Positions 18,301 to 24,194 of a stretch of 24,194 nt of DNA are shown here, one piece after another. The notes below the pieces were generated by a model. It was not told where the DNA came from. It was given only the letters and a program-made list of their open reading frames with translations, and ran no database searches. The number at the start of each line of letters is the position of its first letter. Position 1 is the stretch's first letter. The DNA comes from Podochytrium sp. JEL0797 (taxonomy: Eukaryota; Chytridiomycota; Chytridiomycetes; Chytridiales; Chytriomycetaceae). The translations under genes and the position numbers were made by a program. The DNA is taken from positions 1 through 24,194 of the forward strand of contig JADGJG010000319.1 of NCBI GenBank assembly GCA_027596195.1, written 5' to 3'.

Positions 18301-21300
18301 GTGACTGGGGTGATGCTGTGGATCCTGTGGATGGTTTGGATCCCGCTCTTCGCCGCGAGTCGTCGTACAGTGAATCAATCGCGATTGATCATGGTCTGGG
18401 AATCTCGCTCGCACCGGAGGAATTTTTGACGCAGTCTCTTCACATTGACTCTTCAAAGAAGAATTGGGTTCTTCTCTCGTTTAAGCATGACTACGCTCGC
18501 GTGTGGTTCTTTTCTCGATTCGTGTCCGCCGACGAACGCGCAGGGATGTTGCGCTGGATTCATAAAGCGATTGAGCAGACGGTACGCAGCGAAACGACAT
18601 TTTGAAATCAACGCTGGCATTAACCATTATAATTTTACAACCTAGTGTGATCGCGTCAACAAGCTGCTTTTGCTTCGCCAGCTCATGCAGCGCCACCGAG
18701 CCAATCGATTGCTCATCGACCGACGCCCCATTGACGAGACCTCCGACGACGAAGACGAGGAGGACGAAAAGATGCCCAACGCGACCGCCCAATCGTTTGC
18801 GCCCAACATGTTCTCCTGTCCTCTCGTGTTTTCGCGTCAGTTCTCCATCCATTGGCGGGTCAAGCCTTCTCTCGCGCTGAACGCTGCCGTATCATCCATC
18901 ACCATTCTCGCCATCACGAACCGCAAGGGCATGTTTGTCTTTGAGGCCGATGGTATCATTGTCTACTTCAGGCTGTCCATCAAAGGCCTTGAGGGAGACT
19001 CCCAAACCGTGGACCCAAGCCGTTCGGGATCTGTCGACGAGTTGAGCTTATCTGTTGGGTCCTTGCCCAAAGCGGACCCGCTGTCCGTTTTGAATGCGTC
19101 GCCAAAAGTCACGTCTCCCCCGAGTGGCAAACTGCGTACTCCGATGAGTGCTCCCATGTCCCACTACAAGGCTTCGCCAGAGTCGTTCCTGTTGCTCGAG
19201 TTCTTTGGCGTCGACACCCCTGGACCGTCCATGACCGCCGAGTTTGTGAACATGGTTGATTCCAAGCTAAACTCGCTGACGCAACGCGAGATTGGGACGT
19301 ACATGTCTCGAAACATGAAGGCCATGAGGTTAACACCCGCGGATGTGGATTTCATTCTGCCGATTTCGAAACGTCCTCAAAAGCGCGAGTTCTTCAAAAT
19401 CCCGCAGTTTTTGGACTGTCCGTTCAAATTTTTGTTGTTCTTGAAGCAAGCCATGCTGGCTGAATTGAACTCTTTGCCGGCCAACGATATCGCTTCTGTT
19501 TTGACGAGTTATTACGACAAGACGTATGGGATCGCATATTCCGATGTGGATTTGACAAAGTGAGAGGTGGACTTTGCACAAAACAAACCTGACGTAATTT
19601 CTTCTCAGGGGTGTCACTCAAGACGTGAACTTTGGAGAGTTTGCTTTCCTCTACAACTCGTTGTCGCAGCGAGGTGCTTCTTTCTTCGAGACGAGCGTTG
19701 GCGCTGGAACCGCCGTCATTTGCCTTTCGCTGTTGGACACGCGCCGCAAAGTTGTCGGAACTGTCACGGAACCATTGCCACCTACTCACAGCTACACGAC
19801 GAAGGCCAACGACCTGGTGTACGAAACCCTGCGCGACCGCTCCGACACACTTCGCATCACCGAGTACGACATGTGCTTCCACGACGATTCTCCATTCATT
19901 CTCGCTGTCGAGATTTGGTCTCACGGGTCGCTTAGCAGCGATACACTTCTCGAGTTTTCCTTCAAATGCTACCGCGACTCCATTTTGCACTACTTTACAG
20001 AATCCTCTGTTGCGTTTTACTCCAACCTTCTGGCGTCTTCTCGACCCGCGTCTTCTCTCTCGCAGCTGAGTATCGCAAAGGCGCTGGCCAACAGCTCGGT
20101 GACTCGGAAAGTCGACCCGTCGTTTGGAGAGTTCTTTGACCAAATGCTCGACCATTTGAAAGTGTCGGCGCAGCTGAGCGACTGCGCGGTGGAAGAGTTG
20201 AGCTCCCCGATCAAGTTGCCAGCGGCTCTCATGGACTCGTTGGCGTTGGAAACAAACGACCTGCTTCTCGAAACGTCTTCTGCTTTCCACCCTGTCATGA
20301 TCTCCCGGAAGTCGGTCGCTCCGGGACTGGTGGAGCTCGACATCTATACCGGAAAGTCGGGGAGAGTGCATGAGGCCTCCGAACGACAAATCCTCGTTGT
20401 TGCGGGGCTGCAAGCTCTTCAGGACATGTACGGGTGTCCGACGTCGGGCAAAACTACGCCGTCCTCGTCTGGGGTTGCGACTCCCACCAAAGCGGGAAGC
20501 TTCTCTGAACACTCGATGGATAGTTCCATGAGTGACTTTGTTCAACGGAATCCTCTCCGCGGCAGCAACGCTGGACTCGTGTCTGGCGCGGCAATCACCG
20601 ATTCTCGACACACGAACATGGACAACATCATGACGTATCCCAGCACTGTTTTGACGACGGCCAAAGGGTTTGGGACGCGAAGCGGGTTCTTTTTGATGCT
20701 GATTGAGGCGAATCGGATTTCGGCGGCCACTTACAACTTGAGCAAGGCCACTTGTGCTGAGCTGTTCAAGCACATTCTGCGTATTCTCAGTTGGAATAAT
20801 ATCCGGTGAGTTGTGTGACGCGTGATACTTGAAACGTTTTGGAATTGACCCTGGTTTGGCAGAATGCAATATTTGGAGCATGGGTTCGGACTCGATACAT
20901 CCGGCGATCCATTCCGTGCCGATCGATACCCCTCCCAAACTCTGAAGCCGCCTAGCGGGGTGGACTATTCGAGCTCGTATGCTGGAATCGGAGGAATGGG
21001 ACACGCCGCCATGAAGCACTTTGAGGCGCGCCGACTCGTGTCGGACGTTCCGGAAGTTGGGGAAACCGATCATCTTCGCCAAATGTACAACGTCAACGCC
21101 AACTCTCTCCAGAAAAGCGCGGTTGCTCTGTTGGACTCGTATGTGCGGAGGCTTGGGCATCAACTTGGAGCTCTCGATTCTTCCAAGTCGGACGTTTCTC
21201 TCCACCGAGGAAAAGTTCCCGGCTACATTTCGAATCAGCCGAGGGCCGACGAATTCTTGAGAAACTCTCGATCTCGATCCAGCGGTTGCATCGATGGAGA

Positions 21301-23288
21301 CACGCCGTTATCGACGGCCGATTTGGCGGCTGTCTTGCGATCTGTCCGGCTCCATTTCGTCCACTATCCAATCTTCTTCTCGACCCTCCGGGATTCGCTC
21401 CTCAACCCTGACGACTCGCCCGTTTCCGAAATTTTCGGGGACGAAGCTGCTGGTCAAGATGCCGTCACGAACGCGTGGTTCCACTGCATGCTCTCCAAGT
21501 TCTCGGCGGACTATGCTGGATATCTTGCGTCGCTTGAGTTTGAGCCGTTGGATGTGGAAAGCCACAAGTCTGCGTCGTTGGAGGAGTGGAGCAGTCATCC
21601 TGTTTTCTCTGTGTCAAAGGACGTCAAGATTGAGTTTGTGCCCCAGTATTTTGTCAAGTGTGTGAGTGGAGGGGTCTTTATTCTTCAGATTGGTGTCGAT
21701 GGATTCTGTGTGTCTGTGAACTTGTATATGCTCAAGTTCCCGTCGGGGCCATTGAATGTGTTTGATGAAGGGATGCGGTATGGAGCTGAGAAGGAATCGG
21801 ATAAGCAGTTCAAATCGGATTGCAACTATTTCAAGGCTGCTCTGCATGTGCACTCTTGTGAGTGTTTTTCCGTTTCCTTGATCGCGGTTGATTTGCGTTC
21901 GCGCCAACTCATTTTTACTTCTCAGTCTCGTACGATTTCCACATCCGCTACTTCCAACATATCCTCGACCACCAACCCAACTGCAAAGTCGACCTCCTCG
22001 ACGTGATGAAAACGTTCGAAATATACAACTCGAGCCGGTTCGTGTACGCGCGGTCGCGGATGCTCAGCGGAGAGTGTCTCACGGACGCGCACAACCTCAC
22101 GGCGTCCCTGTTCCAATACATTCTCAAGAACCCGCGCATATACGGATTCAAATCTCTCGCGTTTGATGGGGAACCTACGGCTTGTTTTTTGACGTCGGAG
22201 TTTCCGGACTTTGCGATTAGGCATTCTCAGTTTGAGAGGGGGCCGTTTTGTTATACGGTTGTGATTTATAACCAAGGTGGGGGGTCGGCGGCGGTGGATA
22301 AACCGGATGGAGGCGCGTCGAGCAAGGAAACGAAGCTCAAGTTGCGGTACTTTTTGCTCATTATCGACCGGGAAAATGCGTTCCCTTTGCAAGGGCTGGA
22401 AGGAAAGACGCAATCGTTTGTGAATCAGAGTCATTCTGAGAAGTTGAAGGAGTATCTGTCTGGCGGGTGTTATCTTGGGGATATTGCCAAGTTTGCGGAA
22501 AAGAAGATTGAGACGTTGGTGGAAATGGTTTGTTTTGTTTTTTGTTTTTCTTGGGGGCGCGAGTTCGGAGCTTACCATTGAAACATCTCTCACACCAGGC
22601 GATTCGATACTACGACCGCGACGGCTTATGGCGACAACTCAACTCCAACAAACACCCCACAACCCAAACACGTCTATTGAACCACGATTCCGACGACGGC
22701 GTATACGAATGGTCCAAAATGTTTCTCGAGAAAATCAGCCCCAACTCGCGATGCCTCCTCCAAATGGAACCGTCCCTTCTCAACGTGTTTGGAAACCCTC
22801 GGCTCCCGTGGCCCCAGATTATGCAGTTCTTGCAACACCGGTTCTCGGAGACTGTGCGTCAGATTTATGAGGATCCGAAATTGGGGCGCAAACATGTTGT
22901 GTTTTTTAACCCCATGAATTCGGATTTCTTGATTCATGTGATTTATTGGAAGGTGAATGCGAGTGGGTTGCCATTGCCGTTGACTTTTGCGGAGGGGGGT
23001 GGTGGGTGGGAGGGTGAGATGGGGGAGGTGGAGGTGGGTGGGTTGATGCAGCAGCAGAAAGTCAATTTGAATCCTATGCAGAGGCGGGTGGATGAAGATG
23101 ATCGGTTGTCGTTGAAGGCGCGGTTGAGGGCGTTGGAGTCGTTGGGTGTGAAGCTTGCGAGGCCCGGGGAGTATCAGATTGATGTGTGGATGGTGAATCG
23201 GGAAGGTTTTGTGGGGGAGGTGGAGTATTTGCATTGCAATGAGTTGGTGAATGCGATTTGCTTTTATTTGTGGAAGGAAGGGAAATAA
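12312..23288 (+). CDS. SZT2: SZT2, large subunit of the KICSTOR complex (mTORC1 control)
   Basis: Sixteen exons: 12312-12449, 12499-12794, 12846-12918, 12969-13125, 13182-13604, 13664-14325, 14376-14479, 14532-15662, 15726-17342, 17396-17851, 17912-18581, 18646-19559, 19609-20805, 20863-21857, 21926-22527, 22599-23288. The total of 10,125 nt gives 3374 aa, close to human SZT2 (about 3430). Introns are 49-71 nt, and every junction restores the frame and a conserved motif. The N-terminal region is vWA-like: YRVAIVVDVSASM (DxSxS at about 119-123) and VIVLTDGV (TDG at about 315-317). Other SZT2-like blocks are PEIYVTVLA, DNEALRFLAMAAFGKF, YHRTILIRETLL, LLIRYRVK near 850, VTELWVEP near 1031, YVDNFM to CVEIAVDVDLTSYL, SYDFHIRYFQHIL, and the NAICFYLW end. 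In animals SZT2 holds KICSTOR together and recruits GATOR1 to lysosomes on nutrient loss; the same role here is inferred. Yeasts lack it. Confidence 0.93.
15244..15297 (+). repeat. Short in-frame tandem repeat inside SZT2
   Basis: The 18-base sequence CGCGTGAAATCGGAAGAC occurs at 15244-15261 and again, identical, at 15280-15297, a period of 36 bases (12 codons). It encodes RVKSED twice, at about residues 856 and 868, just after the LLIRY motif. It is a recent in-frame slippage or duplication in a loop. Confidence 0.9.
15663..15725 (+). other. Stop-free 63-nt candidate intron within SZT2
   Basis: The segment begins GTGGGT and ends CATCCAG after a pyrimidine-rich stretch. It is exactly 21 codons long with no in-frame stop. 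If translated it gives a hydrophobic, low-complexity insert (VGWVLLLVRVLLSISAHSFL-like) between LLDSAG and NEIRRNSLFEN, where animal SZT2 has no such stretch. Its size matches the other introns. I treat it as an intron. Confidence 0.8.
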
Positions 23289-23289
23289 A
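23284..23289 (+). terminator. Possible polyadenylation hexamer overlapping the SZT2 stop
   Basis: AATAAA at 23284-23289 contains the TAA stop of SZT2 (23286-23288). If used, cleavage would fall within the following 10-30 bases and the 3' UTR would be very short. This fits the tail-to-tail neighbour that starts immediately after. Fungal poly(A) signals are loose, so this is weak. Confidence 0.3.
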
Positions 23290-23718
23290 TTATTCCAGCA
23301 AAAAAAAACCTCCCCTTCCCTGGCATCTGGAAACTGAAACTACACTTTTGGCCGAGTTCTGTTCAACATAACTTTCAAAAATATCAATATCGAAAGAATC
23401 GAATTGTTGGGTGAACACGCGTGGAATTCCCCGCAAACTCCTCCACCAGTTCACCCGGCTTGGCCAGAACGCGTCGCTGACGATGTCTTTCGCGAACAAA
23501 ATCGCAACGGCGGCGCTATCCCCATGTATGGGAATCGCGCAAAATGCTCCAACAACGCCCTCAAAGTGGACAGAGGCCGCAATCCCCCCCACCTTCTCCA
23601 AGGCCATAACGCCACAAAAAGACGGTACCTCCTCTTCGGCGATGCCGGCCGTTGACACCGACCAAGTCGACATCCTAGGCTTGGCTGAGCAAGCGGTACC
23701 GTTGATGACCATTGGCAT
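23290..23718 (-). CDS. Hypothetical protein, tail-to-tail with SZT2 (142 aa ORF)
   Basis: A minus-strand open frame of 142 codons starts at ATG 23718 and stops one base beyond the SZT2 stop codon. The first 110 residues are protein-like: ACSAKPRMSTWSVSTAGIAE, an alternating hydrophobic part (GIAASVHFEGVVGAFCAIPI), then SDAFWPSRVNWWRSLRGIPR. The last 20 residues (SVSRCQGRGGFFLLE) look less so, and the true end may involve a splice. No family is recognised. Upstream exons are possible, as nothing marks 23718 as the only start. The opposite strand has shorter, poorer frames. Moderate confidence that the region is coding, low that the model is exact. Confidence 0.5.
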   Translation of the reverse strand: MPMVINGTACSAKPRMSTWSVSTAGIAEEEVPSFCGVMALEKVGGIAASVHFEGVVGAFCAIPIHGDSAAVAILFAKDIVSDAFWPSRVNWWRSLRGIPRVFTQQFDSFDIDIFESYVEQNSAKSVVSVSRCQGRGGFFLLE

Positions 23719-24085
23719 TGGGACTGGATGGCGGGGAGGCTTATGGCGTGCGACCGCTCATTGAGCGCGCGAATTGGGGGAGTGGGTAAGACGGACGGGA
23801 AAAAAAAAAGTCGGCGTATCACGCGCCGGTCAACGCGCCGGTGCATCATTCAATTTGTTGTGGTCCGGCGTTCGTCTCATAAAAAGCGTTGGTTTCCGAT
23901 GCGATCGCGACAACAAATCTTGCAATCCTCATCCTACCCTCCCTGAAGCTTTTAAAGAAGACATGTGAAAGTATATCGTGAGAGTGCGGTTATCGTGCTT
24001 ATTTAGAGTAAAAGAAAGGGGAAAAACGGGGAAAATTCCGCATGGTTTTCTGCACATATTTTTTTATTTTGCGACGAGCCAAGAC

Positions 24086-24123
<38 letters not shown>

Positions 24124-24194
24124 ACAAAAAAAAAAAAAAAACAAAAAAACACCCCCAACCGCATATATAGCCACCCCGGCAGGACAGGAAGACC
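23719..24194. other. Gene-poor right end
   Basis: No gene is supported. If the minus ORF at 23290-23718 is real, its promoter lies here. The sequence becomes AT-rich from about 23935 and passes into homopolymer tracts. Confidence 0.5.
24087..24123. repeat. Run of 37 C
   Basis: An uninterrupted poly-C tract of 37 bases is followed by AC, 16 A, C, 7 A and ACCCCC. It does not have the TTAGGG-type unit of a telomere. Such a long homopolymer near the window end may be natural or may be a sequencing or gap-filling artefact. Confidence 0.85.

Noticed and set aside
19424..21205. 593-codon minus-strand open frame
   Set aside because: It lies antisense to conserved SZT2 exons 12-14 and crosses their introns. 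Its composition (Arg/His/Gln/Val-rich, no domains) is that of a shadow frame.
24087..24194. Telomere
   Set aside because: No tandem TTAGGG/CCCTAA-like unit; only homopolymers.
1..24194. CRISPR array, bacterial operon or prophage
   Set aside because: Short spliceosomal introns throughout and eukaryote-only genes rule these out; no regularly spaced direct repeats were seen.

Overview
This is a eukaryotic nuclear window. Genes are broken by short GT-AG introns of about 49-82 nt, with no operon-like spacing. A compact genome that has a mitochondrial-type PPR gene, a sterol delta-7 reductase and a full SZT2 (KICSTOR) gene fits an early-diverging zoosporic fungus, most likely a chytrid. That placement is inference; no rRNA or other marker gene is present.

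Layout from left to right. At 49-287 is the last exon of an unidentified plus-strand gene cut by the window edge. At 910-2110 (minus) is a two-exon PPR gene, with a degraded partial copy of its 3' end next to it (about 727-885). From 2248 to about 10050 lies a duplication-rich minus-strand region. It holds three intact copies of a two-exon small protein (113, 106 and 106 aa), two relics of that gene's last exon, and three copies of a two-exon seven-transmembrane (7TM) protein (299, 297 and 301 aa). A unit of about 2.3 kb containing one 7TM gene and one small-protein gene is repeated in tandem (about 4322-6145 and 6615-8450). Between 7TM copies B and C sits a 200-nt relic of the last exon of the neighbouring sterol reductase gene. 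The relic carries an in-frame stop and shows how the 7TM gene was duplicated.

At 10229-11902 (minus) is a four-exon DHCR7-type sterol delta-7 reductase of 482 aa. It is head-to-head with a 16-exon gene at 12312-23288 (plus) encoding a 3374-aa SZT2 protein; the 409 bp between their start codons must hold both promoters. Every reconstructed SZT2 junction keeps the frame, and the total coding length is divisible by three. SZT2 ends tail-to-tail against a minus-strand hypothetical ORF (23290-23718). The last 500 bases have no clear gene and contain a run of 37 C followed by an A-rich stretch.

Functionally, SZT2 is the large subunit of KICSTOR, which brings GATOR1 to the lysosome or vacuole and so controls mTORC1; DHCR7 makes the last reduction towards cholesterol-type sterols. 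The 7TM and small-protein families are not recognised. They look like a lineage-specific, recently amplified gene pair and are the most promising undescribed material here.
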